Origin: Pseudoruminococcus_B sp937901805
GTDB lineage: Bacteria > Bacillota > Clostridia > Oscillospirales > Ruminococcaceae
DNA length: 64,000 nt
NCBI GenBank assembly: GCA_963560245.1
Contig: CAUWNS010000006.1
Span: 1-64,000, forward strand
Direction: 5' to 3'
Below, in pieces: positions 1 through 11,100 of this stretch. The notes below the pieces were generated by a model. That model was not told where the DNA came from. It ran no database searches and saw only the letters and a program-made list of their open reading frames with translations. The position numbers and the translations under genes were made by a program. Position 1 is the first letter of the stretch. Each line of letters opens with the position of its first letter.

Positions 1-1092
1 CATCTCAACGTTATCACCAGGCATGCACATCTCGGTGCCTTCCGGCAGGGTGATGACGCCGGTAACGTCGGTGGTTCTGAAATAGAACTGCGGTCTATAG
101 TTGTTGAAGAACGGAGTATGACGGCCGCCCTCTTCCTTCTTCAGAACGTAGACAGAACCATGGAATTTGGTATGCGGATGGATGGAGCCCGGTTTGCAGA
201 GAACCTGTCCACGCTCGATCTCTGTACGCTGGATACCACGGAGCAGAGCGCCGATGTTGTCGCCAGCCTCAGCATAGTCAAGGATCTTACGGAACATCTC
301 GATACCGGTAACAACGGTCTTCTTCTTCTCTTCAGAAAGACCAACGATCTCAACCTCATCAGAAGTTTTGAGCTGTCCACGCTCAACTCTACCAGTAGCA
401 ACGGTACCACGACCAGTGATGGTGAAGACGTCCTCAACCGGCATCAGGAACGGGAGATCAGCCTTACGTTCCGGAGTCGGGATGTACTCGTCAACAGCAT
501 CCATGAGCTCAAGGATCGGAGCATATGCAGGGTTGCTCAGATCGTCCGGAGCTTCCAGGGCCTGGAGAGCAGAACCTTTGATGATAGGAATATCATCGCC
601 AGGGAACTCATACTCAGTGAGGAGTTCACGGATTTCCATCTCAACGAGTTCAAGCAGCTCAGGATCATCAACCTGATCCGCTTTATTCATGAAAACAACG
701 ATATACGGAACGCCTACCTGACGGGAGAGCAGGATGTGCTCACGGGTCTGCGGCATCGGGCCGTCAGCAGCAGAAACGACCAGGATAGCGCCGTCCATCT
801 GAGCAGCACCAGTGATCATGTTTTTGACATAGTCAGCATGTCCCGGGCAGTCAACGTGTGCATAGTGACGTTTGTCGGTTTCATACTCAACATGTGCGGT
901 GTTGATTGTGATTCCACGCTCTCTCTCTTCCGGAGCCTTATCAATCATGTCATATGCTTCGTACTGAGCCTGGCCTTTGAGAGCCAGAGTCTTGGTGATA
1001 GCTGCAGTCAGAGTGGTTTTGCCGTGGTCAACGTGACCAATAGTACCAATGTTAACATGTGGCTTGGTACGTTCAAATTTAGACTTTGCCAT
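1..1092 (-). CDS. tuf: Elongation factor Tu, 3' end cut by window edge
   Basis: EF-Tu delivers aminoacyl-tRNA to the ribosome as a GTP complex in the cytosol. The reading frame starts at ATG 1092 (MAKSKFERTKPH) and shows the P-loop GHVDHGKT within the first 30 residues. Exactly 364 codons lie in the window; the family is about 397-400 residues, so roughly the last 35 residues are missing beyond position 1. A GGGAGG ribosome site lies just upstream. It is the last visible gene of the rpoBC-str cluster but has its own promoter (1143-1171). A short inverted repeat (AAGTAAGC/GCTTACTT, 1116-1140) lies in its leader. Confidence 0.98.
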   Translation of the reverse strand, partial: MAKSKFERTKPHVNIGTIGHVDHGKTTLTAAITKTLALKGQAQYEAYDMIDKAPEERERGITINTAHVEYETDKRHYAHVDCPGHADYVKNMITGAAQMDGAILVVSAADGPMPQTREHILLSRQVGVPYIVVFMNKADQVDDPELLELVEMEIRELLTEYEFPGDDIPIIKGSALQALEAPDDLSNPAYAPILELMDAVDEYIPTPERKADLPFLMPVEDVFTITGRGTVATGRVERGQLKTSDEVEIVGLSEEKKKTVVTGIEMFRKILDYAEAGDNIGALLRGIQRTEIERGQVLCKPGSIHPHTKFHGSVYVLKKEEGGRHTPFFNNYRPQFYFRTTDVTGVITLPEGTEMCMPGDNVEM

Positions 1093-1142
1093 TTTTCTGT
1101 TCCTCCCTTAATCTAAGTAAGCTTAGGATTCGCTTACTTGGT

Positions 1143-1171
1143 ATTGTAGCAAGTATTGTGATAAAATTCAA
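1143..1171 (-). promoter_or_regulatory. Sigma-A type promoter of tuf
   Basis: On the minus strand TTGAAT (-35), a 17-nt spacer and TACAAT (-10) lie about 50 bases before the tuf start codon, between fusA and tuf. This would let tuf be transcribed independently of the upstream str genes, as is common. Seen by consensus only. Confidence 0.7.
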
Positions 1172-1188
1172 GGTTTTTACGCCTAAAA

Positions 1189-3270
1189 TCAGTCATTTTT
1201 TGCCCTTGCAGACATGATTGTCTCTGCAATGGACTTCGGTACCTCAATATAATGGCTCGGCTCCATAGAATACTGGCCGCGTCCCTGTGTTCTGGAGCGG
1301 AGATCAGTTGCATAACCGAACATCTCAGACAGCGGAACCATCGCTGTAATTTCCTCACTGCCGTTTCTCGGTTCCATACCCTGAATCTGTCCGCGGCGGG
1401 AGTTGAGGTCGCCGATAACATCGCCCATGTAATCTTCCGGAGTGATGACAACAACTCTCATAATCGGTTCCAAAATAACGGAGCCTGCTTTTCTGAGGGC
1501 TTCTTTGATAGCCATAGAACCGGCAATCTTAAATGCCATCTCAGAGGAGTCAACCTCATGATAAGAACCATCATAGAGTTCGACCTTGACATCGACAACC
1601 GGATAACCAGCAAGAATACCGGTCTGGAGCGCGCCCTGAATACCTGCGTCAACAGCAGGAATATACTCTTTCGGAATCGCGCCGCCGACAATGGCGTTCT
1701 TGAACTCATAGCCCTTACCGCTCTCATTAGGAGCGACACGGATTTTAACATGACCATACTGGCCACGGCCACCGGACTGTCTTGCATATTTCATATCGAC
1801 ATCTGCATTGCCCTTAATGGTCTCTTTGTAAGAAACCTGAGGCTTACCGACATTTGCTTCGACCTTGAACTCACGCAGCAGACGGTCAACGATGATTTCC
1901 AGGTGAAGTTCGCCCATGCCGGCGATAATGGTCTGTCCGGTTTCCTCATCGGTATAGGTGCGGAAAGTCGGATCCTCTTCTGCCAGTTTTGCAAGCGCAA
2001 TGCCCATTTTTTCCTGGCCGGCCTTCGTCTTCGGCTCAATCGCAACACGGATAACCGGCTCTGGGAATTCCATCGACTCGAGGATAATCGGAGCTTTTCT
2101 GTCGCAGAGGGTATCACCAGTGCTAGTATTCTTCAGGCCGACAGCAGCAGCAATATCTCCTGCATAGCAGGTTTCGATATCCTGTCTGTGGTTTGCGTGC
2201 ATCTGAAGGATACGGCCGATTCTCTCATTGTTATCCTTGTTCGCATTGTAAACGGTTGTGCCTGCATCCACAGAACCGGAGTATACACGGAAGAAGCAGA
2301 GCTTTCCGACATACGGGTCGGTTGCAATTTTGAATGCAAGTGCAGCAAACGGATGGGAATCATCAGACGGTCTGACTTCCTCCTCACCGGTTTCCGGATT
2401 GATACCAGTGATATGATCAACATCCACCGGAGAAGGCATGAAATCGACAATCGCATCAAGCAAAGGCTGAACACCTTTGTTACGATAGGCAGTACCGCAC
2501 AGAACAGGGACAAATTCATTAGAAATAGTACCTTTTCTGATCGCCTTTTTGATTTCATCAGTCGAGATATCTTCCCCGTCGAGGTATTTCATCATCAGAT
2601 CCTCGTCGAGTTCTGCGACTGCTTCCATCAGCTGGCCGCGGTACTCTTCCGCCTTTTCTTTCATATCAGCAGGGATCTCTTCCACAGTGAAGTCTGTGCC
2701 GAGGTCGTTGTGATAGATAATTGCATGCATCTCAACAAGATCGATGACGCCGACAAAAGTGTCCTCAGCGCCGATCGGCAGCTGGATTGGGACAGCGTTG
2801 CATTTCAGTCTGTCATGCATCATGGAAACGACGTTATAGAAATTAGCGCCCATAATGTCCATCTTGTTGACAAAAGCCATACGCGGTACATGGTATTTAT
2901 CAGCCTGGCGCCAAACAGTCTCGGACTGAGGCTCAACGCCGCCCTTTGCACAGAAAACTGTGACAGAGCCGTCCAGTACGCGCAGAGAACGCTCAACTTC
3001 AACAGTGAAGTCCACGTGCCCCGGTGTGTCAATGATATTGATACGATGGCCTTTCCAGAATGCAGTAGTAGCAGCGGAGGTGATGGTAATACCTCTTTCC
3101 TGCTCCTGCTCCATCCAGTCCATTGTAGCCGTACCTTCGTGGGTATCACCAATCTTATGAGTACGACCTGTATAGTACAGGATACGCTCAGTTGCAGTGG
3201 TCTTACCGGCGTCAATGTGGGCCATAATGCCAATATTACGAGTAAGCTCGAGTGGGATTTCTCTTGGCAT
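1189..3270 (-). CDS. fusA: Elongation factor G
   Basis: EF-G is the GTPase that drives ribosomal translocation and, with RRF, recycling. The 693-residue product has the family's usual length. Near the N-terminus it shows the P-loop AHIDAGKTT, then DTPGHVDF and NKMD, followed by domains II-V. The start is ATG 3270 (MPREIPLELTRN), which has GGAGG 6 bases upstream; a longer in-frame start at 3297 would sit before that ribosome site. The gene lies between rpsG and tuf, the classic str order. Overlapping open frames on the + strand are by-products of codon bias. Confidence 0.98.
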   Translation of the reverse strand: MPREIPLELTRNIGIMAHIDAGKTTATERILYYTGRTHKIGDTHEGTATMDWMEQEQERGITITSAATTAFWKGHRINIIDTPGHVDFTVEVERSLRVLDGSVTVFCAKGGVEPQSETVWRQADKYHVPRMAFVNKMDIMGANFYNVVSMMHDRLKCNAVPIQLPIGAEDTFVGVIDLVEMHAIIYHNDLGTDFTVEEIPADMKEKAEEYRGQLMEAVAELDEDLMMKYLDGEDISTDEIKKAIRKGTISNEFVPVLCGTAYRNKGVQPLLDAIVDFMPSPVDVDHITGINPETGEEEVRPSDDSHPFAALAFKIATDPYVGKLCFFRVYSGSVDAGTTVYNANKDNNERIGRILQMHANHRQDIETCYAGDIAAAVGLKNTSTGDTLCDRKAPIILESMEFPEPVIRVAIEPKTKAGQEKMGIALAKLAEEDPTFRTYTDEETGQTIIAGMGELHLEIIVDRLLREFKVEANVGKPQVSYKETIKGNADVDMKYARQSGGRGQYGHVKIRVAPNESGKGYEFKNAIVGGAIPKEYIPAVDAGIQGALQTGILAGYPVVDVKVELYDGSYHEVDSSEMAFKIAGSMAIKEALRKAGSVILEPIMRVVVITPEDYMGDVIGDLNSRRGQIQGMEPRNGSEEITAMVPLSEMFGYATDLRSRTQGRGQYSMEPSHYIEVPKSIAETIMSARAKND

Positions 3271-3334
3271 ATTGTCCTCCTTGTTAATCGATAGCAAATA
3301 AATTAGGGAGCAAGGCGCAATACGGCTTCTTTAG

Positions 3335-3356
3335 AAAAACCGCAGGGCGCCCTGCA
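3335..3356 (-). terminator. Possible attenuator or terminator hairpin between rpsG and fusA
   Basis: The palindrome GCAGGGCGCCCTGC (3342-3355), read on the minus strand, is followed by GGTTTTTC. It lies in the 148-base gap between rpsG and fusA. The stem is short with a tight loop, so it may only partly terminate or may mark an RNA processing site. Confidence 0.35.
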
Positions 3357-3418
3357 TTTCTTATTCAACAACATGTTTGTCCGTTATTCACGGACATATG
3401 CACAACCAATCATGAAAA

Positions 3419-3889
3419 CTACCATCTGTAATGGGCAAAAGCCTTGTTTGCCTCTGCCATCTTATGGGTATCTTCGCGTTTCTTCACTGCACCGCCATTA
3501 CCATTGACAGCATCGAGGATTTCTCCTGCAAGTCTCTCTCTCATGGTTTTTTCAGAACGGTTGCGGGAATAAGTTGTGATCCAGCGCAGACCCAAAGTCT
3601 GTCTTCTTTCCGGACGGACTTCCATTGGGACCTGATAGGTGGCACCACCAACACGGCGGGCTTTGACCTCCAGGACCGGCATGATATTCTCCATAGCTTC
3701 CTCGAAAACTTCGAGAGCTTCTTTTCCGGTTTTTTCATGGACGATGTCGAATGCACCGTAAACAATCTTCTGTGCGACGCCTTTCTTACCATCATACATG
3801 ATGTTGTTGATAAGACGGGTCACGAGCTTGGAATTGTACAGCGGATCCGGCAGTACGTCTCTTTTTGCGATACGACCTCTTCTTGGCAC
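3419..3889 (-). CDS. rpsG: 30S ribosomal protein S7
   Basis: S7 binds 16S rRNA at the 3' major domain and nucleates assembly of the small-subunit head. The product is 156 residues, exactly the usual bacterial length, beginning PRRGRIAKRDVLPDP. The start is a GTG at 3889 with AAGGAGG 8 bases upstream; an in-frame ATG at 3907 lies before that site and is not the likely start. It lies between rpsL and fusA in the str operon order. Confidence 0.97.
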   Translation of the reverse strand: MPRRGRIAKRDVLPDPLYNSKLVTRLINNIMYDGKKGVAQKIVYGAFDIVHEKTGKEALEVFEEAMENIMPVLEVKARRVGGATYQVPMEVRPERRQTLGLRWITTYSRNRSEKTMRERLAGEILDAVNGNGGAVKKREDTHKMAEANKAFAHYRW

Positions 3890-4024
3890 TTCGCTTCCCT
3901 CCTTCACATAAATGATATCTCAGGTACTCGAAAGTTCCAAAACTCCCGTTTGCCAATGAAAGGCCTATCCATATTCTATAGATAGCCGCTCATCGGCAGC
4001 AATTACGCTACGTTGGGGCTTTGA

Positions 4025-4450
4025 TTACTTTGATGCACCAGCCTTCGGACGTTTAGCACCGTATTTGGAACGGGCTTGCATTCTCTTGGCTACACCCTGT
4101 GCATCAAGAGTTCCGCGGATAATATGGTAACGTGTACCAGGAAGGTCCTTAACACGTCCGCCACGGATCAGGACAACACTGTGCTCCTGAAGGTTGTGGC
4201 CGATACCCGGGATGTAAGCAGTGACCTCGATTCCATTGGTAAGCTTAACTCTGGCGATCTTTCTAAGAGCGGAGTTCGGCTTTTTCGGAGTCATGGTACG
4301 AACTGCTGTGCAGACACCGCGCTTTTGCGGAGAGTTGTGATCCGTATACTCGCGTTTCTTAGAGTTGTATCCTCTCTGAAGCGCAGGAGCGCCGGATTTT
4401 TTCTCTACATCCTGTCTGCCCTTACGAACAAGCTGGTTAAAGGTTGGCAT
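4025..4450 (-). CDS. rpsL: 30S ribosomal protein S12
   Basis: S12 sits at the decoding centre and influences translational fidelity. The 141-residue product starts MPTFNQLVRKGRQ at ATG 4450, preceded by GAGGAGG. It carries the conserved TPKKPNSALRK and LPGTRYH segments. The lysine of the TPKKPNSALRK loop, where streptomycin-resistance changes occur in other bacteria, is the common sensitive-type residue. It follows rpoC after a 109-base gap holding a hairpin. Confidence 0.97.
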   Translation of the reverse strand: MPTFNQLVRKGRQDVEKKSGAPALQRGYNSKKREYTDHNSPQKRGVCTAVRTMTPKKPNSALRKIARVKLTNGIEVTAYIPGIGHNLQEHSVVLIRGGRVKDLPGTRYHIIRGTLDAQGVAKRMQARSKYGAKRPKAGASK

Positions 4451-4484
4451 ATTGCACCTCCTCACTAAAAATTTGTTTATGTGG

Positions 4485-4513
4485 AAGTGGGGCTTTGGTG
4501 AAAAAGCCCACTT
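4485..4513 (-). other. Hairpin in the rpoC-rpsL gap
   Basis: A stem of about 11 pairs (AAGTGGG(G)CTTT against AAAGCCCACTT, with one bulged G) lies in the intergenic space before rpsL. No clear T-run follows on the minus strand, so it may be an RNA processing or stabilising element rather than a terminator. Confidence 0.3.
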
Positions 4514-4559
4514 TTCACACCTGAATTTTGTGTTTTACACACAATTACATATTTTAGCA

Positions 4560-7500
4560 TTATTCCGCGCTGTTTGTCAATACTTCTGCGGAAGAATTGT
4601 TTTCTTCCAACACTTCGACGTCGCGATAACATGCCATACCGGTTCCAGCCGGAACCAGTTTACCGATGATAACATTTTCCTTCAGGCCGAGCAGCGGATC
4701 CACTTTCCCCTTGATTGCCGCGTCGGTGAGCACTCTTGTGGTTTCCTGGAAGGAAGCCGCGGAGAGGAAGGAATCGGTTGCCAGGGAGGCCTTGGTGATA
4801 CCGAGCAAAACCGGATCGCAGGTAGCCGGACGGAGTTCGGTTTCCCCTGCTGCAATCCTTGCCTCAATTTTCTCATTGGCAGTTTCAAATTCGCTCTTAT
4901 CAATCATGGAACCTGCAAGCAGAGCAGTGTCGCCTGCATCGTCCACACGAACTTTGCGCATCATCTGGCGGACGATAACTTCGATATGCTTATCGTTGAC
5001 GTCAACGCCCTGCATCCGGTAAACCCTCTGGACTTCCTGAATCAGGTAATCCTGAACGGCTTCGGCCCCCTTGATAGCAAGGACATCGTGTGGATTGACA
5101 GAACCCTCTGTTACGAGATCGCCTGCTTCAATTACGTCGCCGTCGTTTACTTTCAGTCTGGAACCGTAGGGGATCAGATAACTTGCTTCTTCCCCGGTCT
5201 CTTTATTAAAGATAACCGCGTGGCGGTTTTTCTTGATTTCTTCAATCCGGACTTCTCCGCCGATTTCACTGATAATTGCAAGATGTTTCGGTTTTCTGCC
5301 CTCAAACAGTTCCTCAACACGCGGAAGACCCTGTGTGATATCCTCAGCGTTTGCAATACCGCCCGTATGGAAAGTACGCATGGTCAGCTGAGTACCCGGT
5401 TCACCGATAGACTGTGCGGCGATGATGCCGACCGCCTCGCCGATTGCAGCGGATTTGCCGTTTGCAAGGTTTGCACCATAGCAGTGCGCGCAAATTCCCT
5501 GTTTAGAAGCACAGGTGAGAATGGAGCGGATCTTCACGCGCTTGATACCCGCCTTCACAACCTTGGCCGCATCGACATCGGTCATCATCTTTTCCCGGCT
5601 GACCAGGATCTCCCCAGTCTGCGGATCGATAATATCCTCTGCCGGATAGCGTCCAACCAGGCGCTCCTGCATATCCTCGATCATCTCGTTGCCATCCTTG
5701 ATGTCATAGACATAGATACCATTGCGGGTACCGCAGTCATCCTGACGGACAATGACATCCTGGGAAACGTCGACCAGACGACGGGTCAAATAACCGGAGT
5801 CCGCGGTACGAAGCGCCGTATCGGCAAGTCCTTTTCTCGCGCCGCGGGAAGAAATGAAGTATTCCAGAATATTCAGACCTTCACGGTAGTTGGAGCGAAT
5901 CGGAATCTCAATCGCATGACCGGAGGTATTTGCAATCAATCCGCGCATTCCGGCAAGCTGACGAATCTGGTTCATAGAACCACGCGCACCGGAATCTGCC
6001 ATCATGAAGATCGGGTTGTACTGTCCCAAATTATCCTTCAGTGCGTCTGCCACCTTATCGGTGGTCTCGTTCCAGGTCTTAATAACCGCGTTGTAGCGCT
6101 CCTCATCCGAGATAAGACCCCTGCGGTACTGTCTGGTCACCTTATCAATCTGTGCGTCCGCTTCAGCCAGAAGTTCTTTCTTCTGCGGAGGAATAACGGC
6201 GTCTGCAACGGAAACCGTAATGGCGCCCTTGGTAGAATATTTATAACCCTGAGCTTTAATTTCATCCAGGATTTCTGAAGTCCGGGTGGTTCCATGGATT
6301 TTAATGCAGCGATCGATGATATTCCCGAGCTGTTTCTTTCCTACCAAGAAAGAAACCTCAAGATCGAGCACGGTATCAGAATTCTGACGGTCTACATAGC
6401 CTAAATCCTGCGGAATCGGGGTGTTGAAGATTAACCGGCCAACGGTCGCGTCAATGAGCTTGGTGATTTTATGCCCGCCAATCTCTTTGGAAACACGCAC
6501 GCGGATAGGAGCGTGAAGGCCGACAACACCAGCCTGATATGCCATCAGGGCCTCGTTGATATCGCGGAAAACCTTGCCCTCGCCCGGTTCCCCTTCTTTG
6601 ACCAGGGTCAAATAGTACGAACCGAGAATCATATCCTGAGTCGGGACTGCAACCGGGCGTCCATCGGACGGTTTAAGCAGGTTGTTTGCAGCCAGCATAA
6701 GGAAGCGTGCTTCCGCCTGCGCCTCTGCCGACAAGGGGACATGAACCGCCATCTGGTCGCCGTCAAAGTCCGCATTGTAAGCGGTACAGACGAGCGGATG
6801 GAGCTTCAGCGCCCTGCCCTCTACCAGGACGGGTTCAAATGCCTGGATACCCAGTCTATGCAGGGTCGGCGCACGGTTGAGCAGGACCGGATGATTCTTA
6901 ATAACGATTTCCAGAGCATCCCAGACGTCGTCCTTGGCGCGGTCCACCATCTTACGGGCGCTCTTGATATTGCCTGCCTTGCCAGTCTCTACCAGACGTT
7001 TCATGACAAAGGGCTTAAACAGCTCCAAAGCCATCTCCTTCGGGAGGCCGCACTGATACATCTTCAGTTCCGGACCGACAACGATAACCGAACGGCCGGA
7101 GTAGTCGACACGTTTTCCAAGCAGATTCTGACGGAAACGGCCTTGTTTTCCCTTGAGCATATCGGAAAGGGATTTGAGCGGGCGGTTGTTCGGGCCGGTT
7201 ACCGGACGGCCGCGCCTGCCGTTATCGATCAGGGCGTCAACCGCTTCCTGAAGCATCCTCTTCTCATTGCGGACAATGATATCCGGCGCACCGAGTTCCA
7301 ACAGCCTTTTCAGGCGGTTGTTGCGGTTAATCACACGGCGGTACAAATCGTTGAGGTCGGAGGTGGCAAAACGGCCGCCGTCCAGCTGCACCATCGGGCG
7401 GATATCGGGCGGGATGACCGGGATGACGTCGAGAATCATCCACTCCGGCTTATTGCCGGAAGTGCGGAACGCCTCCACAACTTCCAGCCTTTTGAGGATT

Positions 7501-8111
7501 CTCGCACGTTTTTGACCAGTCGAAGCATCCAGCTCCTCTTTGAGCTCTACTGCGAGTTTTTCCAAATCCAGTTTCTGAAGCAGTTCCTTAATGGCCTCCG
7601 CTCCCATGCCGGCTTTGAATTCATCCTCATACTTTTCCCGCATATCGCGGTATTCTTTTTCTGTCAGCAGCTGGTTTGTTTCCAGAGGGGTGTTGCCCGG
7701 GTCGGTAACAATATAAGCTGCAAAGTAAAGCACTTTTTCCAGCAGTCTTGGAGAAATATCCAGAATCAGGCCCATCCGAGAGGGGATTCCCTTAAAATAC
7801 CAGATGTGAGAGACTGGGGCAGCCAATTCAATGTGACCCATTCTCTCCCTTCTGACTTTTGCACGGGTGACTTCAACGCCGCAACGGTCGCAGATCTTGC
7901 CCTTATAGCGGATTCTCTTATATTTTCCGCAATGGCATTCCCAGTCCTTTGTCGGCCCGAAAATGCGCTCACAGAAAAGGCCGTCGCGCTCTGGTTTGAG
8001 CGTTCTGTAATTTATCGTCTCCGGTTTCTTGACCTCTCCATAAGACCACTCGCGGATCTGTTCCGGAGAAGCAAGGCCGATTTTCATGGATTCAAAAGCG
8101 TTAAATTCCAA
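4560..8111 (-). CDS. rpoC: RNA polymerase beta' subunit
   Basis: The beta' subunit forms the clamp and half of the active centre of RNA polymerase. The 1183-residue product has the N-terminal zinc site (CHCGKYKR then CDRCGVEV), the invariant catalytic NADFDGDQM loop and the second zinc cluster near residue 870. It starts at a TTG codon (8111, read as MEFNAFESMKIGL) with GAGAGGGG upstream; the ATG nine codons later would cut the conserved N-terminus. It is 18 bases downstream of rpoB and clearly co-transcribed with it. Confidence 0.98.
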   Translation of the reverse strand: MEFNAFESMKIGLASPEQIREWSYGEVKKPETINYRTLKPERDGLFCERIFGPTKDWECHCGKYKRIRYKGKICDRCGVEVTRAKVRRERMGHIELAAPVSHIWYFKGIPSRMGLILDISPRLLEKVLYFAAYIVTDPGNTPLETNQLLTEKEYRDMREKYEDEFKAGMGAEAIKELLQKLDLEKLAVELKEELDASTGQKRARILKRLEVVEAFRTSGNKPEWMILDVIPVIPPDIRPMVQLDGGRFATSDLNDLYRRVINRNNRLKRLLELGAPDIIVRNEKRMLQEAVDALIDNGRRGRPVTGPNNRPLKSLSDMLKGKQGRFRQNLLGKRVDYSGRSVIVVGPELKMYQCGLPKEMALELFKPFVMKRLVETGKAGNIKSARKMVDRAKDDVWDALEIVIKNHPVLLNRAPTLHRLGIQAFEPVLVEGRALKLHPLVCTAYNADFDGDQMAVHVPLSAEAQAEARFLMLAANNLLKPSDGRPVAVPTQDMILGSYYLTLVKEGEPGEGKVFRDINEALMAYQAGVVGLHAPIRVRVSKEIGGHKITKLIDATVGRLIFNTPIPQDLGYVDRQNSDTVLDLEVSFLVGKKQLGNIIDRCIKIHGTTRTSEILDEIKAQGYKYSTKGAITVSVADAVIPPQKKELLAEADAQIDKVTRQYRRGLISDEERYNAVIKTWNETTDKVADALKDNLGQYNPIFMMADSGARGSMNQIRQLAGMRGLIANTSGHAIEIPIRSNYREGLNILEYFISSRGARKGLADTALRTADSGYLTRRLVDVSQDVIVRQDDCGTRNGIYVYDIKDGNEMIEDMQERLVGRYPAEDIIDPQTGEILVSREKMMTDVDAAKVVKAGIKRVKIRSILTCASKQGICAHCYGANLANGKSAAIGEAVGIIAAQSIGEPGTQLTMRTFHTGGIANAEDITQGLPRVEELFEGRKPKHLAIISEIGGEVRIEEIKKNRHAVIFNKETGEEASYLIPYGSRLKVNDGDVIEAGDLVTEGSVNPHDVLAIKGAEAVQDYLIQEVQRVYRMQGVDVNDKHIEVIVRQMMRKVRVDDAGDTALLAGSMIDKSEFETANEKIEARIAAGETELRPATCDPVLLGITKASLATDSFLSAASFQETTRVLTDAAIKGKVDPLLGLKENVIIGKLVPAGTGMACYRDVEVLEENNSSAEVLTNSAE

Positions 8112-8129
8112 AATTGCGACCCCTCTCTC

Positions 8130-11100
8130 TTAGAATTCTTCTTCGTCGCCAAATATATCTTTTCCGAGATCAAAACTGTCCATCCCATCGAAGAGGGTTT
8201 CCGGTTCTTCTTCCAGGGCGTCTTCTGTAGGCTCCCCGATATCCGTCATACCGGTATCCTCATCTTCTGCATCGTGGACGGCATAGCCTTCCATATCGCC
8301 TTCCACAGCGACATTTTCAAATGCACCGTCGTCCATATGGTGCATACCGATATCATCATCGTCGTCAAAGTCCTGCTTGAGGTCGATTTCATTCCCGTCC
8401 TTATCCAGCACGCGGATATCGAGTGCAAGGGACTGGAGTTCCTTGATAAGGACTTTGCAAGCTTCCGGAATTCCCGGAGTCGGGACATTCTGACCTTTCA
8501 CAATGGCTTCATAGGTCTTGACACGTCCGACAACGTCGTCCGATTTGACAGTCAAAATTTCCTGAAGGGTATAAGCCGCGCCATATGCTTCCAGAGCCCA
8601 AACTTCCATTTCTCCGAAACGCTGTCCGCCGAACTGGGCTTTACCACCCAAAGGCTGCTGCGTAACCAGAGAATACGGTCCGGTAGAACGGGCATGGATT
8701 TTATCATCAACCAAGTGATGGAGTTTAAGGTAATACATGTAGCCGACCGTGACGCGGTTGTCAAACGGCTCACCGGTGCGTCCGTCATAGAGCTGAACCT
8801 TGCCGTCTTCTGCATATCCTGCTTCACGCAGGGTATCGCGGATGTCCTCCTCGTTCGCGCCGTCAAAGACCGGGGTCATGATCTTCCAGCCAAGGGCTTT
8901 GGCAGCATATCCCAAATGGACTTCCAGCACCTGACCGATATTCATACGGGACGGTACGCCCAGAGGATTGAGCACGATATCCAGCGGAGTGCCGTCCGGC
9001 AGGAAAGGCATATCCTCCTGCGGGAGAATACGGGAAACGACGCCCTTGTTTCCGTGGCGTCCTGCCATCTTGTCGCCGACAGAGATTTTTCTCTTCTGCG
9101 CCACATAGCAGCGGACAACCATATTGACGCCCGGGCTGAGTTCGTCGCTGTTTTCCCTAGTGAACACCTTGACGTCAACAACAATTCCATATTCCCCGTG
9201 CGGGACTTTCAGGGAGGTATCGCGGACTTCCCTGGCTTTTTCGCCGAAGATAGCGCGCAGCAGGCGTTCTTCCGCGGTCAGTTCCGTCTCTCCCTTCGGA
9301 GTGACTTTGCCGACAAGGATATCGCCGGAGCGGACTTCCGCACCGATGCGAATGATTCCGCGGTCGTCCAGATCCTTGAGCGCATCCTCACCAACGTTCG
9401 GGATATCGCGGGTAATTTCTTCAGGCCCCAGTTTGGTGTCACGCGCTTCCGTCTCATATTCCTCGATATGGATGGAGGTATAGACATCGTCGCGGACAAG
9501 CTTCTCATTCAAGAGGACTGCGTCCTCGTAGTTGTATCCTTCCCAGGTCATGAATCCGACCAGAGCGTTTTTCCCAAGGCTGATTTCGCCATTGCTGGTT
9601 GCAGGACCATCTGCAATGACCTGACCCTTGGTAATTTTTTCACCAAGCTCTACAATCGGGCGCTGGTTGATACAGGTACCCTGATTGGAACGCATGAACT
9701 TGATGAGTTTATAGGTGTGGTTTGCACCCTGTTCATTGCGGATTACAATTTCATCCGCACTGACTCGCTCAACAACGCCGTCCTCTTTGGCAAGGACGCA
9801 GACACCGGAATCCACTGCCGCCTTATACTCCATACCGGTTCCGACAATCGGGGATTCGGTCTTGAGCAGAGGGACTGCCTGACGCTGCATGTTTGCACCC
9901 ATCAGAGCGCGGTTTGCGTCATCGTTTTCCAGGAACGGGATCATCGCCGTTGCCACGGAGACAACCATCTTCGGGGAGACGTCCATATAATCCACACGGG
10001 ATCTGTCCATAGATACAATCTGGTCACGGAAACGGACGTTGACGCGCTGGTTTGCAAAACAGTGATTTTCGTCCAACGGTTCGTTTGCCTGAGCAACAAC
10101 ATATTCGTCTTCCATGTCCGCCGTCATGTAGGTGACTTCATCGGTGACAACGCCGGTTTCTTTATCTACACGGCGATAAGGAGCTTCTATAAAACCGTAT
10201 TCGTTGATTCTTGCATAGGTTGCAAGATAGGAGATCAGTCCGATGTTCGGGCCTTCCGGGGTCTCAATCGGGCACATGCGTCCGTAGTGGGTATAGTGGA
10301 CGTCGCGGACCTCAAATCCTGCGCGGTCACGGGACAGACCGCCTGGTCCCAATGCGGAAAGACGTCTTTTATGCGTCAACTCTGCAAGCGGGTTGTTTTG
10401 ATCCATAAACTGGGACAGCGGAGAAGAACCGAAGAACTCTTTAATTGCGGCGACAACCGGACGGATATTGATCAGCGCCTGCGGAGTTACAATATCCATA
10501 TCCTGTGCCTGAAGGGTCATTCTCTCGCGGATAACACGCTCCATTCTGGAAAAGCCAATCCGGAACTGGTTCTGGAGCAGCTCCCCGACAGAACGGATTC
10601 TGCGGTTGCCCAGATGGTCAATATCATCCGTCGCGCCGACTTCATAGCCGAGATTATTCAAGTAGTTGATGGTGGAGAAAATATCGTCAATGATGATATG
10701 TTTTGGGATTAACTCGTCAATCCTTGCGGAAATCGCCTCTTTCAGAGTATCCTCATCCGCAGCGCTTTCCAGAATCTCGCGCAGGACACTGAAGCGGACT
10801 TTTTCTTTGATACCCAGTTCTTCCAGTGGATCAAAGGAGACAAAATCTGCAAGGTTTACCATACCGTTGGAAATCACTTTGACCAGTTTGTCTTCCACAT
10901 TCAGGTAAACGGTATCCACACCGCTGCGCTCAATTTCATGAGCCATCTCGCGGGTAAGGGTCTGCCCTTCTTCTGCGAGGATTTCTCCGGTCAGGGGATT
11001 GACTACCGGCTGCGCCAGGGTTTTTCCGGTAATACGGGTACCCAAGGCAAGCTTTTTGTTGTATTTATAGCGACCCACTTTGGACATGTCATATCTTCTC

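Noticed and set aside
118..1116. Open + strand frame opposite tuf
   Set aside because: EF-Tu on the minus strand explains the sequence fully; the + strand product has no recognisable motif.
6471..10712. A very long open reading frame on the + strand opposite rpoC and rpoB (also similar ones opposite fusA and gdpP)
   Set aside because: They lie antisense to clearly conserved genes, lack ribosome sites and resemble no family; codon bias of the real genes keeps these frames open.
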